Shown piece by piece: positions 25,638 through 34,195 of a stretch of DNA of 64,000 nucleotides. Position 1 is the first letter of the stretch, and each line of letters starts with the position of its first letter. A model generated the notes under the pieces. The model was not told the DNA's origin. It saw only the letters and a list, made by a program, of their open reading frames with translations, and made no database searches. The stretch is taken from assembly GCF_900114035.1 (NCBI RefSeq), contig NZ_FORP01000010.1:1-64000 (forward strand), in the 5' to 3' direction. Position numbers and translations under genes: made by a program. Source of the stretch: Amycolatopsis sacchari (GTDB taxonomy: Bacteria > Actinomycetota > Actinomycetes > Mycobacteriales > Pseudonocardiaceae).

Positions 25638-26270
25638 GTGGCTTCATTGGAACTCAGTCCGGTCCGCCTGACCGTCAGCCCCCTCCGCCGCTTCCCGCAG
25701 CTGGTGGGCGGCCTCGTGCTCTACGGCGCGAGCATGGCGATGATGACCAGGGCGGGCCTCGGCCTCGACCCGTGGGACGTGCTGCACGACGGGCTCACGC
25801 GCATCACCGGGCTGACCTTCGGCACGGTCGTCGCGATCGCGTCGGTCGCCGTACTCCTGCTGTGGCTCCCGCTGCGGCAGCGGCCCGGCATCGGCACCGT
25901 GCTCAACGTCGTGGTGATCTCGGTGACGGTCGACCTGGTGCGGGCCGTGCTGCCGCCGCAGCACGCGCTGGGCTGGCAGATCCCGCTGCTGGTCGGCGGC
26001 ATCGTGCTCAACGGGCTGGCCACCGCCGCCTACGTGGGCACGCGCCTCGGACCCGGCCCGCGGGACGGCCTCATGACGGGGCTGTCCACGCGGACCGGGT
26101 TGTCGGTGCGGGTGGCGCGCACGGCGATCGAGGTCGCCGTGCTCGTGACGGGCTGGCTGCTCGGCGGCAGCGTCGGTGTCGGCACCGTGCTGTACGCCGT
26201 CGCGATCGGCCCGCTCACGCAGGCGTTCCTCCCGCTCGTGGCCTGGCGCTACCGGGAAAGCAGGAACTGA
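25638..26270 (+). CDS. YczE/YyaS/YitT-family membrane protein
   Basis: A 210-residue membrane protein with about five hydrophobic segments and the two conserved motifs of the YczE family, GLGLDPWDVLHDGL near residue 45 and GTRLGPGPRDGLMTGL near residue 135, which look like an internal duplication. The GTG at 25638 is used because the longer frame would overlap the operator repeats. Its partner is the divergent MocR regulator. Transport function is suspected but the substrate is unknown. Its last 22 bases overlap the convergent phosphoesterase gene. Confidence 0.85.
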   Translation: MASLELSPVRLTVSPLRRFPQLVGGLVLYGASMAMMTRAGLGLDPWDVLHDGLTRITGLTFGTVVAIASVAVLLLWLPLRQRPGIGTVLNVVVISVTVDLVRAVLPPQHALGWQIPLLVGGIVLNGLATAAYVGTRLGPGPRDGLMTGLSTRTGLSVRVARTAIEVAVLVTGWLLGGSVGVGTVLYAVAIGPLTQAFLPLVAWRYRESRN

Positions 26271-28048
26271 TCCGGCCGCAGCGCCCGCGAAACGATCCGC
26301 GTGTCACCGAGCCAGCCGTAGAAGCCCTGCCCGTACTGCCCGCCGCCCTGCGTGCCGCCGAGCGCGAACGGCTTGCCCACGGTGCTGATGCCCCGCGAGT
26401 CCAGCGACGGGTTGCGCGCGATCTTCGAGCCGTCCACGTAGACCGTCGTGTGGTGCCCGTCGTTGACGATGGCGACGTGCGTCCACCGGCCGGTCGGCAG
26501 CGCGTGGCTCCAGGCCGTCGGGTCGTCGTTCTGGTTGACCGGGTACACGACGAACTGCAGGAAACGCTCGCTGGTGACGTTGAGGCTGCAGGGCGCGTCG
26601 TCCGGCGAGTAACCGCCGTTCTTGCCCGCGTCCCCGGCCCGGCCCTCCCAGCTGAGGATGCCCATCCACGCGTGGTCGCCGACGAACGGTTCCGGCAGCT
26701 TGAGGAACGTCTCGATGGTGTAGCCCTGCTCGAACTTCATCGTGTTCAGCTGCGCCGAAGGACCGGTGTGCAGCACCGCGCCGCGGTTCTTCGCGCCGTC
26801 GAAGCGGATGCTGCCGTGCGCGGGCTGCGCCTCGTGGTACTCGGCGGAGTACTTGAGCACGTCGTCGCCGCTCGACCCGATGCGCTGGATCGTGAGGTCG
26901 TTGCCCCGGCCGCTGAGGTCGCGGGCACCGGTGACCGGCGTGCCGTCCCGCCCCTCGAACCGCCAGTAGGCGACGGTGCCCGGCACCAGCGCCGCCCGTG
27001 CGGGCAACGCGGGCAGCGGCTTGCCGGGGAAGCGCTCGTCGAAGTCGATCTCGACGGTGAACCGGTCCACGTCACCGCTCAGCTCGGCGGTCTCGGCCTC
27101 CAAAGTGGACGGATCGCGCTTGGCAAGCAGCCACGGGGAGAACGTCTCGACGTCGATGGCGTTCCGTGCCAGGTCGAAGGTGTAGTACCGGATCATGCCG
27201 GCGCCGCCGTAGTAGCGGTCCTGGTAGTTGGTGATGTGCGAGAAGACCGGGTTGCCCGCGTCGTTCGTCAGCGTCGTGCGGCCCGCGGGCCAGTAGTGGC
27301 CGTTGAGCGTGAGGAAGATCTGGTCGTAGCGCCGGACCAGGCCGTCCCACATGTGCTTCCCGTTGTCGGACAAGGAAGCCCCGCCCGTGCCGTCCGGCTC
27401 GACGAAGTCGTGGGTGGTGAGGATCGTCGGCACGCCCGGGTTGCGGTCGAGCACCTGCCGCGCCCACGCCAGCCCCTTGTCGGAGGTGCGCCAGTCGAGC
27501 GCGAGCAGCAGCCAGGTCCGGTCGGCAGCCTGGAAGGTGTAGTAGGTGTTGTACCCGTCCGGCGACGCGCCGCGGAAGGTCTGCGAGCGGACGAACCGGC
27601 GCGGGCCGAACGTGCGGAGGAACGGCGTGTCCCCGCGCTGGTCGTCACCCGAGACGTCGTGGTTCCCGCCGAGCACGCTCCACGGGAGTTTCCCGTCGAC
27701 CGTGGCGAACACGCGGTCCGCGAGCGCCATCTCGGCTTCGGTGCCGTGTTCGGTCACGTCGCCGAGGTGCGCCATGAAGACGATGTTGTCCTCCTGGCGC
27801 TGCCGGAGGAGGTAGCGCAGGCTTTCCCGCACCGGCTCCTGGTCCGTGCCGCCCTCGTCGAAGAGGTACTGCGTGTCGGGCATGACGGCGAGCGTGAACC
27901 GCCGGCCGCCGGCGTTGCGCCCCTGCGTCGCCCCCGCGCTCGGAGCGCCGGTGACGAGGGAGCCCGCCGCGACCGCGACGGGGGCGGCGAGGGTCGCCTG
28001 CAACAGCCGACGACGGCCGAGACCACCAGATCTGGGTGCCTGATCCAT
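26249..28048 (-). CDS. Tat-exported metallophosphoesterase with C-terminal LamG-like domain
   Basis: A 599-residue secreted enzyme. The N-terminus has a twin-arginine signal (GRRRLLQATLAAP) and a cleavage region near residue 40. A calcineurin-type phosphoesterase domain follows with MPDTQY, HLGDVTEHG, GGNHDVSG, TTHDFVE and LNGHYWP, which supply the two-metal site. Residues about 350-599 form a concanavalin-A-like/LamG domain (IRFDGAKNRGAVL ... TVYVDGSKI) likely to bind glycans. It would cleave phosphodiesters or phosphomonoesters outside the cell. It shows no operon partner. Confidence 0.87.
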   Translation of the reverse strand: MDQAPRSGGLGRRRLLQATLAAPVAVAAGSLVTGAPSAGATQGRNAGGRRFTLAVMPDTQYLFDEGGTDQEPVRESLRYLLRQRQEDNIVFMAHLGDVTEHGTEAEMALADRVFATVDGKLPWSVLGGNHDVSGDDQRGDTPFLRTFGPRRFVRSQTFRGASPDGYNTYYTFQAADRTWLLLALDWRTSDKGLAWARQVLDRNPGVPTILTTHDFVEPDGTGGASLSDNGKHMWDGLVRRYDQIFLTLNGHYWPAGRTTLTNDAGNPVFSHITNYQDRYYGGAGMIRYYTFDLARNAIDVETFSPWLLAKRDPSTLEAETAELSGDVDRFTVEIDFDERFPGKPLPALPARAALVPGTVAYWRFEGRDGTPVTGARDLSGRGNDLTIQRIGSSGDDVLKYSAEYHEAQPAHGSIRFDGAKNRGAVLHTGPSAQLNTMKFEQGYTIETFLKLPEPFVGDHAWMGILSWEGRAGDAGKNGGYSPDDAPCSLNVTSERFLQFVVYPVNQNDDPTAWSHALPTGRWTHVAIVNDGHHTTVYVDGSKIARNPSLDSRGISTVGKPFALGGTQGGGQYGQGFYGWLGDTRIVSRALRPDQFLLSR

Positions 28049-28129
28049 GGGGGAGTTCCTCCTGAGTCCGGAAAATCGGGCTCAGTCTGGTGATCTTGGT
28101 TGGCGCACCGGGAAAGCACAGCGGAACAT

Positions 28130-28657
28130 TCAGGAAAGCGCTTGTCGCAACCTGGGTGCGTCGACGTCGAACCGCGCGAGCACGTCGGCGGCGGGCCCGC
28201 GCTGCACCGCGAGTGCGAGCAGGATGTGTTCACTGCCAAGGGTTTTCCCGCCCATCCTGACGACCTCCTTGAGGCACAGCTCGAGGGTCTTCTTCGATTC
28301 CCCCGCGAAGGGGATATGCTTGCCCTTCCGGCTTTTCCCGTTGCCCGAAAGGGCGGCGGGGCCGTGTGCCTGTTCGATGCGCTCGACGATCCGGTCGACG
28401 TCGATGCCGAACTCGCCGAGCGCCTCGACGTCCGCCTCGCTGATGCCACCGCGCCGCCGGACGCGCCCCGCCTCCGCGGCGACGTCGTCGACGGACACGC
28501 CGAGCCGCGTCAGCAACCGAGTCCCGGCGTTCTCGGGGGTGCGGAGCATCGCGGTCAGCAGGTGCAGCGGGGTGATCTCCGCGGCGCCCGTCTCCTGGGC
28601 TTCGCGCTGCGCCTCGACGACGACCTCCCGCGCGTCGCGGGTGAACCTCTCGAACAT
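28130..28657 (-). CDS. Stand-alone Clp N-terminal domain protein
   Basis: A 175-residue protein made of two Clp_N (ClpA/ClpC N-terminal) repeats, MFERFTRDAREVVVEAQREA at the start and GSEHILLALAV near residue 145, without any AAA+ ATPase module. Such proteins may act as adaptors that hand substrates to ClpC or regulate it. It follows the HTH gene with a 1-base TGATG overlap, a conserved actinobacterial pairing, so both are controlled from the same promoter. Confidence 0.85.
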   Translation of the reverse strand: MFERFTRDAREVVVEAQREAQETGAAEITPLHLLTAMLRTPENAGTRLLTRLGVSVDDVAAEAGRVRRRGGISEADVEALGEFGIDVDRIVERIEQAHGPAALSGNGKSRKGKHIPFAGESKKTLELCLKEVVRMGGKTLGSEHILLALAVQRGPAADVLARFDVDAPRLRQALS

Positions 28658-28866
28658 CAGTTGCCTCCGTGCTTCTTGTGGACGGCCTGCCGGCTCACGC
28701 CCAGTTCGTGTGCGATCTCCTGCCAGGACCAGCCCTGTGTGCGGGCGCTGCGCACCTGCACCGCTTCGAGCTGCTCCAGCAGCCGGCGCAGTGCGGCGAC
28801 GGCCCGCAGCCCCACGCGGGGGTCGCGGTCCCCGGCCCTGGCGGCCAGTTCGGTTGCTTCCGTCAT
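28657..28866 (-). CDS. Small HTH DNA-binding protein paired with Clp-N protein
   Basis: A 69-residue protein. Its C-terminal half is a sigma-region-4-like or phage-type helix-turn-helix (GWSWQEIAHELGVSRQAVHKK); the N-terminal half is helical and may dimerise. It is the only DNA-binding protein beside the two TGTCAAC palindromes directly upstream of its own start, so autoregulation, and control of the divergent phosphatase-like gene, is likely. Confidence 0.8.
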   Translation of the reverse strand: MTEATELAARAGDRDPRVGLRAVAALRRLLEQLEAVQVRSARTQGWSWQEIAHELGVSRQAVHKKHGGN

Positions 28867-28868
28867 GC

Positions 28869-28913
28869 TGTCAACCTACGTTGACACCACGCCTCTGTCA
28901 ACCTGAGTTGACA
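28869..28913. promoter_or_regulatory. Twin TGTCAAC-N4-GTTGACA operators
   Basis: Two perfect palindromes: TGTCAAC-CTAC-GTTGACA (28869-28886) and TGTCAAC-CTGA-GTTGACA (28896-28913), 27 bp apart centre to centre. The first begins 3 bases before the HTH start codon; the second ends 18 bases before the divergent phosphatase-like gene. Repression of both directions is expected when occupied. Confidence 0.72.
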
Positions 28914-28931
28914 TGCGTAGGGTGGACAGAC

Positions 28932-29702
28932 GTGCCGGGGATCAAGGTCGCCGAACAGGCGGGGGTGGGTCTCGACGGCAGGCCACGCCCCACCGAGGAC
29001 CACGTCGTGGTGCTGGACCACGCGGTCGTCCTGCTCGACGGCGCCACCTCCCCCAGCCCCGACCTCCCTCCTGGTGGCTGGTACGCGGGGCTGCTCGCCG
29101 GAGAACTGGCCCGCCTGCTGCGTGAACGCCCCGCGGACGACCTGCGCCTCCTGCTCTCCGACGCCATCGCGGCCGTGGCCGGGACGCACCGGCTGCTGCC
29201 CGGCTCCTCCCCGTCGAGCACCGTGGCGATGCTGCGCTGGGACGACGAACGCGTGGACGGCCTCGTCCTCGCCGACAGCCCGATCGTGGCCTTCACGCCG
29301 GACGCGGGCCGGCTCGCCGACGACCGGCTCGCATTGCTCCGCGCCGCCGGACGGCTCGGCACCGCCGCCGAGGTCCGCGCCCTCCGCAACCGGCCCGAGG
29401 GGTTCTGGGTCGCCGAGGCGGATCCGGCCGCGGCCACGCACGCGCTGTGCCGGAGCTGGCCGCGGGAAGCGCTGCGAGCCGTGCTGCTCGCGTCGGACGG
29501 CGTGTCCGTCGGCGTCGACGACTACCGCCTGTTCGACTGGCCCGAAGCCCTGCGCCTGGCCCGGCAGCGCGGGCCGCAAGCCGTGCTCGACGCCGTGCGC
29601 GAAGCCGAAACCGGCGATCCCGCCGGTGAACGCTGGCCACGCGCGAAGCGGCACGACGACCAGGCGCTCGTCCTCGTCGACTTCGCCGGTCGAGACGAAT
29701 AA
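28932..29702 (+). CDS. PP2C-like serine/threonine phosphatase domain protein
   Basis: A 256-residue protein with PP2C features: TEDHVVVLDHAVVLLDGAT near the N-terminus in place of the usual ED..D.DG motif, SSTVAMLRWDDERV, LLASDGVSV and KRHDDQALVLVDF at the end (DD near the C-terminus). It may dephosphorylate proteins or be a degenerate relative. The GTG at 28932 is the first start after the operators. It is divergent from the HTH/Clp-N pair and shares their palindromes. Confidence 0.72.
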   Translation: MPGIKVAEQAGVGLDGRPRPTEDHVVVLDHAVVLLDGATSPSPDLPPGGWYAGLLAGELARLLRERPADDLRLLLSDAIAAVAGTHRLLPGSSPSSTVAMLRWDDERVDGLVLADSPIVAFTPDAGRLADDRLALLRAAGRLGTAAEVRALRNRPEGFWVAEADPAAATHALCRSWPREALRAVLLASDGVSVGVDDYRLFDWPEALRLARQRGPQAVLDAVREAETGDPAGERWPRAKRHDDQALVLVDFAGRDE

Positions 29703-29832
29703 GCCCTCCCGCGTATCTGGCCGCCCGCGACCCGCCTCTGCCTGAGTACGGCCGCCGGGAGACGGCCGCTCTGGGGGCGGGGGAGCGTCTGCGTGGCCCT
29801 CCCCTACGAAGAAGATTCAGGGAGGAAACCCG

Positions 29833-31659
29833 ATGACGGAGGTCATCGCACAACCGGTACCCGTCACCGCACCCGGTTTCGGGCTCACCAAGTTCCTCGA
29901 CCCGCTCCGCATCCCGTCGGTCATCGGACCGCACCTGTGGTGGCGGCAGGAGGAGGTCACCATCAAGGCGGTCCGCACGCGGGTCCGGCTGCACTCACAG
30001 CTGCCGGAGACCGAGGTGTGGGCCTACGAGGGGGAGTTCCCGGGGCCGACCATCGAGGTCCGCAGCGGCAAGCGCCTGCGGGTGGCCTGGACCAACGACG
30101 CCGACGGCACGATCCCGCTCGTCGCCGTGCAGGGACCGATCGCGCAGGCACCCGGCACCGTCCCTGGCGGCTACCGGGACGCGAACGGGCAGCTGCTGCC
30201 CGGGTTCTCGCTCATCGACGGCGTCGCCGACCTGCCCGCGTGGCAGGTCGTGCACCTGCACGGCGCCATGACCAACGGGGGCAACGACGGCTGGGCGCAC
30301 AACGCCGTCCTGCGGGGGAACGCGCAGCTCGCCGAATATCCGAACGGCCAGCAGTCGACCACGATGTGGTACCACGACCACGCCATGGCCGTGACCCGGT
30401 TCAACGTGCACGCCGGCCTCGCCGGGATGTACCTGATCCGGGACGCCGAGGAGGACGCGCTCAACCTGCCGCACGGCAGGCACGAGATCCCGCTCGTCCT
30501 GTGCGACCGCAACCTCGACACCGATCCCGCGACGGGGGCGCTCACCGGGCAGCTGCTGTTCAAGATCGGCGTGGCCCCGAGCGGGGCGCCGATCCCGTTC
30601 ACCGGGCCGTTCAACCTCGTCAACGGTGTCATCTGGCCGCACCTGGAGGTCGACACGCGCTGGTACCGGTTCCGGGTGCTCAACGCGTCGAACTCACGGT
30701 TCTACCGGCTGAACCTCGTGGACGAGGCCGGGGTGGCGCAGCACGACGCGGTGCGCATCATCGGCACGGACGGCGGGTTGCTGCCCACTCCGGCGCCGGT
30801 CCCCGAGGGCGGGCTCACGCTCGCCCCGGCGGAGCGGGCGGACGTGCTGATCGACTTCAGCCGGTTCGCCGGGCAGCGCCTGCGGCTGACCGACGCCTCC
30901 GCGCAGGGTGGGCCGACCGAGCCCGACCTGATGGAGTTCCGGGTGGAGGACTCGGCGCGGCACGACCCGTTCCGGCTGCCGGAGCGGCTGTCGAGCTCCT
31001 ACGTCCGGCTGCAGCACGGCACGACGGTGCCCGAGGACCACGACCACGTGTTCGTCGCGCTCGTGCCGCCGGGCACCGCGGGCGAGGCGCACCCGCAGAT
31101 GTGGGAACTGCGGGAGCTGACCGAAGCGCCGCCCAGCCTGCCCGCCGAAGGGGTGCTGCAGGTGAAGGACCCGGCGACGGGCGAGGTGCGGACGTTCGAG
31201 CGGGTCGCGGCCCTGTTCGACGACACCACGACGTTCTTCATCGACCACGGTCGCTGGGCGGTGTGGAACTTCCTGCACTTCGGCGGTCCGACCCACCCGC
31301 TGCACATCCACATGGCGCAGTTCCAGCTGCTGACCCGGCGGGCGTTCTCGCTGGCGCAGGGCAACGTCGCGGGCTTCGACGTGGCGACGGGCGGCACGGT
31401 GGCGCCGCTCGAAGTGCCGCCGCCGGGGCGGCCGATCGAGCGCTACGAGGAGGGCTGGAAGGACACGTTCCAGGTGGCCGCCGGTGAGTGGATCACCGTC
31501 GCCGGCAGGCACGAGGGCGCAACCGGCGAATTCATGTACCGTTGCCACATTTTGGATCATGAAGACGAGGGCATGATGCGGCCGTTCGTCGTCCACCCGC
31601 CCGAGGTCGCGCGGTTCCACGTGCACCCCGGCGGCGGGCACGGCGGGCACGAGCACTGA
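29833..31659 (+). CDS. Multicopper oxidase, phenoxazinone synthase/CotA-like
   Basis: A 608-residue three-cupredoxin multicopper oxidase. All copper motifs are present: HLHG (141-144), WYHDH (179-183), HPLHIH (488-493) and C571-H572 with H576 and M581, so the type 1 site has a methionine ligand. The first two domains resemble phenoxazinone synthase and bilirubin oxidase (NDGW after HLHG). It would oxidise phenols, aminophenols or metals with reduction of oxygen to water. No signal peptide is visible, so a cytoplasmic role like phenoxazinone synthase is possible. A GGAGG site precedes the ATG by 7 bases. Confidence 0.88.
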   Translation: MTEVIAQPVPVTAPGFGLTKFLDPLRIPSVIGPHLWWRQEEVTIKAVRTRVRLHSQLPETEVWAYEGEFPGPTIEVRSGKRLRVAWTNDADGTIPLVAVQGPIAQAPGTVPGGYRDANGQLLPGFSLIDGVADLPAWQVVHLHGAMTNGGNDGWAHNAVLRGNAQLAEYPNGQQSTTMWYHDHAMAVTRFNVHAGLAGMYLIRDAEEDALNLPHGRHEIPLVLCDRNLDTDPATGALTGQLLFKIGVAPSGAPIPFTGPFNLVNGVIWPHLEVDTRWYRFRVLNASNSRFYRLNLVDEAGVAQHDAVRIIGTDGGLLPTPAPVPEGGLTLAPAERADVLIDFSRFAGQRLRLTDASAQGGPTEPDLMEFRVEDSARHDPFRLPERLSSSYVRLQHGTTVPEDHDHVFVALVPPGTAGEAHPQMWELRELTEAPPSLPAEGVLQVKDPATGEVRTFERVAALFDDTTTFFIDHGRWAVWNFLHFGGPTHPLHIHMAQFQLLTRRAFSLAQGNVAGFDVATGGTVAPLEVPPPGRPIERYEEGWKDTFQVAAGEWITVAGRHEGATGEFMYRCHILDHEDEGMMRPFVVHPPEVARFHVHPGGGHGGHEH

Positions 31660-31666
31660 CGTGCGG

Positions 31667-31705
31667 GGCGCTGTCGGCGACCGGGAGGCCGTCGGCAGCG
31701 CCTTT
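31667..31705. terminator. Bidirectional terminator after the multicopper oxidase
   Basis: GGCGCTG (31667-31673) pairs with CAGCGCC (31696-31702), with further CGGC/GCCG pairing inside, followed by TTT. It lies between two convergent gene ends. Confidence 0.6.
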
Positions 31706-32142
31706 CACGCCGTGATCCGGAAAACGGGGTACCCGGGCGCGATCTCCCGCAGTTTCTCGTCGGAGGCACCGGCGTCCACGCCGTCGAAGAACATGCCGAC
31801 CTCCCACTTCCAGCGCTTGAGGTAGGCGCGCAGCAGGGCGGGCTTGTCGTCGTCAGCCAGCTCGACGGGCTTGAACCGCTCGACCCGGCGCCCGACGCGC
31901 AGCTGTCCCTCGCCCGCGGCGCGGAGGTTGCGCACCCACTGGGTCTCGCCGCGGGGCGCGACCAGGTAGCGCTCCCCCTCGAACGTCAGCAGGTTCACGG
32001 GGTTGGAGTGCGGTTCGCCGGTCTTGCGGCCCCGCACGGTGAGCACCCGGCTGCCGAGCAGGCTCATGCCGTGCTTGGTCAGCCAGCGCACCGAGTTGTG
32101 CAGGACGTGCTCACCCTTGCGCGGCTTGATGTAGCGGGTCAT
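31705..32142 (-). CDS. Ddn/nitroreductase-family F420-dependent reductase-like protein
   Basis: A 145-residue protein of the deazaflavin-dependent nitroreductase (Ddn, DUF385) family. Typical are LTVRGRKTGEPHSNPVNLL, YLVAPRGETQWVRNLRA and the central beta-barrel pattern. These bind the deazaflavin F420 and reduce quinones or nitro compounds. The ATG at 32142 has GGAGGAGG 5 bases upstream. It is divergent from a TetR regulator, and the shared interval is full of palindromes, so TetR probably controls it. Confidence 0.85.
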   Translation of the reverse strand: MTRYIKPRKGEHVLHNSVRWLTKHGMSLLGSRVLTVRGRKTGEPHSNPVNLLTFEGERYLVAPRGETQWVRNLRAAGEGQLRVGRRVERFKPVELADDDKPALLRAYLKRWKWEVGMFFDGVDAGASDEKLREIAPGYPVFRITA

Positions 32143-32160
32143 CGCGGCCTCCTCCACCTT

Positions 32161-32248
32161 CGAGAGCGGTGCTCTCGTCTGAGATCAGTGAACACCTTCG
32201 CGACCGAAGCGTCAAGAGCACTGCTCTCGAATTTGTCTACTGATCTCA
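32161..32248. promoter_or_regulatory. Nested palindromes in the TetR/Ddn interval
   Basis: CGAGAGC-GGT-GCTCTCG (32161-32177, perfect) and CAAGAGC-ACT-GCTCTCG (32213-32229, one mismatch), centres 52 bp apart. A second pair of perfect 10-bp arms TGAGATCAGT (32180-32189) and ACTGATCTCA (32239-32248) brackets the second site. Two operators on the same helix face plus an outer inverted repeat fit TetR dimers with looping. Confidence 0.65.
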
Positions 32249-32267
32249 TCGCTGGCAGACTCGGGGC

Positions 32268-32939
32268 ATGGCCGCCATCAAGACCGCCCGTGACCGCGCC
32301 CGCGCCGAGCTGACCCGGGAGATCAAGAACGAGGCCCGCCGCCAGCTGGGCGAGGTCGGGCCGAACGGGCTTTCCCTGCGAGCGGTCGCCCGCGAGCTGG
32401 GCATGGTGTCCTCGGCGCTCTACCGCTACTTCCCCAGCCGGGACCACCTGCTCACGGCGCTGATCATCGACGCGTACAACGAGATCGGCGAGGCCGTGGA
32501 GCAGGCAGACGACCCGGCGAAGGAACCACGGGAGCGGTGGCACCTGCTCTGGCGGGCGGCCCGCGAGTGGGCGCGGGCGAACCCGCACGAGTACGCCCTG
32601 ATCTACGGCTCCCCGATCCCGGGCTACTCGGCACCCCAGGACACCATCACCCCGGCCGGCCGCGTAGCGCTGGCGCTGGTCGAGGTCCTCCTGTCGGCGC
32701 CGCTCGCCCCGGTCCCGCCTGCACCGGAGAAGCTCGAAGAGCAGATGCGGCAGGTCGCGGAGGTGATCGGCAAGGACCTCCCGCCCGCGCACGTGAGCCG
32801 CCTGGTCGTCGCGTGGACGCAGTTGTTCGGCGCGCTCAGCTTCGAGCTGTTCGGGCAGTACGTCGGCAGCGCCGACCCGGCCGACGAGTTCTTCACCTTC
32901 ACGGCCGACCGGATGGCCGATGTCGTCGGCCTGCCGTGA
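32268..32939 (+). CDS. TetR-family transcriptional regulator
   Basis: A 223-residue TetR protein. The N-terminal HTH is clear (GLSLRAVARELGMVSSALYRYFPSR, shown in part as LRAVARELGMVSSALYRYF). The C-terminal part resembles the WHG domain group (REWARANPHEYALIYGSP). It is divergent from the Ddn-like reductase with matched operators between them. It probably represses both until a small hydrophobic effector binds. Confidence 0.88.
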   Translation: MAAIKTARDRARAELTREIKNEARRQLGEVGPNGLSLRAVARELGMVSSALYRYFPSRDHLLTALIIDAYNEIGEAVEQADDPAKEPRERWHLLWRAAREWARANPHEYALIYGSPIPGYSAPQDTITPAGRVALALVEVLLSAPLAPVPPAPEKLEEQMRQVAEVIGKDLPPAHVSRLVVAWTQLFGALSFELFGQYVGSADPADEFFTFTADRMADVVGLP

Positions 32940-33551
32940 TCAGACGAGGTGCTGGGTGAACCAGCTCGCCGCCAGTTCGGCGACCTCCTCCAGCGTGCCC
33001 GGCTCCTCGAAGCGCGCGGTGGCGCCGGTGACGAGCTTGACCTCGCTGGGTCCGCCGAGCCGCTGCGCGGACTCCTCGTTCACCCGTTGCGCGTCGGGGT
33101 CCTTGCCACCGACGATCAGCAGTGTCGGAGCGGTGACCCGGGGCAGGGCGTCCGCCGCGAGGTCGGGGCGCCCACCGCTCGCGACCACGGCGTACACCTC
33201 CTCCGGCCAGGCCGCTGCGGCCGCCAGTGCCGCGGCCGCCCCCGCGCTCGCCGCGAACAACCCGAGCGGCAGGTTCGCCGTGGCATCGCGCCGGGTCAGG
33301 TCGTCGAGCACGTGCAGCAGCCGCCGCGTGAGGAGGTCGACGTCGGCCTCCTCGTCGGGGACGAGCAGGTCGAACAACAGCGTGCCGAACCGGAAGTCCT
33401 GGAACGTGCGGGCGAGGGCCTGCACGCGCGGAACGCTGCGGGAGTTGTCCGAGTCGGCGGCGAGGACGACGAGGCCGGTCGCGTCGGCGGGCAGGGTGAG
33501 GTCGCCGTGGAGCGCGGCGGCACCGACGTCGATCGTGACGGGGACGGTCAC
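32940..33551 (-). CDS. Dienelactone hydrolase-like alpha/beta hydrolase
   Basis: A 203-residue alpha/beta hydrolase. The nucleophile elbow appears as GLFAASAGAAAAL (GxSxG variant A-A-S-A-G), an acid lies near LIVGGKDPDA and a late region ARFEEPG sits where the catalytic His is usual, but the His is not obvious. In many actinobacteria this family is encoded next to or fused with a phosphoribosyltransferase, exactly as here: its GTG overlaps the stop codon of the phosphoribosyltransferase gene. Substrate unknown. Confidence 0.75.
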   Translation of the reverse strand: MTVPVTIDVGAAALHGDLTLPADATGLVVLAADSDNSRSVPRVQALARTFQDFRFGTLLFDLLVPDEEADVDLLTRRLLHVLDDLTRRDATANLPLGLFAASAGAAAALAAAAAWPEEVYAVVASGGRPDLAADALPRVTAPTLLIVGGKDPDAQRVNEESAQRLGGPSEVKLVTGATARFEEPGTLEEVAELAASWFTQHLV

Positions 33552-34195
33552 GACAGCTCGCTCCCGAGGAGTTCGACGACCTCGTCGTCACTGGTCTGCT
33601 CGAAGTCCACGTACCACTCGCCGATCGCCCGCAGGTCGTCCGGCGCGAGCAGGCACACCACCTCGTCGACGTCGGCCTTGAGCGCGACCGCGGATTCCGG
33701 AGCGCAGACCGGTGCGGCGAACACGAGCGAGCGCGGCCGGTCCTCGTGGATCGCGTGTGCGGCGGCGCGGGCGGTCACCCCGGTGGCGAGACCGTCGTCG
33801 ACGAGCACGACGTCCCGTCCCGCGCGGGGCTCGCGTTCGCGCCCGCCGAGGTAGACCCGCTCGCGGCGGCGGGCCTCGGCCCGCTCCGCCTCGCAGGTTT
33901 CCCGCAGATCGTCCACGCTCAACCCCAGTGCGCGGAGGGTGCGGGTGTCGTAGGTGGCTTCGCCGTGCGCCGTGACCGCGCCGACCCCGAACTCGGGCCT
34001 GCCCGGTGCCCCGATCTTCCGCGCGACGGCCACGTCCAGCGGCGCGCCGAGCGCGGCCGCGACACCGTGCGCGACGACGACCCCACCGCGAGCGAGCCCG
34101 AGGACCAGCGGGTCGTGCCAGGCGCGGCCGCTGAGCTGTTCGCCCAGGTGCAGCCCGGCCGTGCGCCGGTCGGGGAACGCATGCGCGCGCGTCAT
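33548..34195 (-). CDS. Phosphoribosyltransferase-family protein
   Basis: A 215-residue type I phosphoribosyltransferase fold with the PRPP-binding motif VVLVDDGLATGVTARAA near residues 135-151 and LGLARGGVVVAHGVA near the N-terminus. It belongs to the group found with dienelactone-hydrolase-like proteins and suspected to have non-nucleotide substrates. The ATG at 34195 overlaps the small membrane gene upstream by 4 bases, and the downstream gene overlaps by 4 bases too, making a three-gene coupled unit. Confidence 0.82.
   Translation of the reverse strand: MTRAHAFPDRRTAGLHLGEQLSGRAWHDPLVLGLARGGVVVAHGVAAALGAPLDVAVARKIGAPGRPEFGVGAVTAHGEATYDTRTLRALGLSVDDLRETCEAERAEARRRERVYLGGREREPRAGRDVVLVDDGLATGVTARAAAHAIHEDRPRSLVFAAPVCAPESAVALKADVDEVVCLLAPDDLRAIGEWYVDFEQTSDDEVVELLGSELS

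Noticed and set aside
24116..28093. Very long plus-strand open frame (over 1300 codons)
   Set aside because: It runs antisense through the MocR gene, in another frame of the YczE gene, and antisense through the phosphoesterase. Its translation is Arg/Pro/Ala-rich without domains. It is a shadow caused by high GC.
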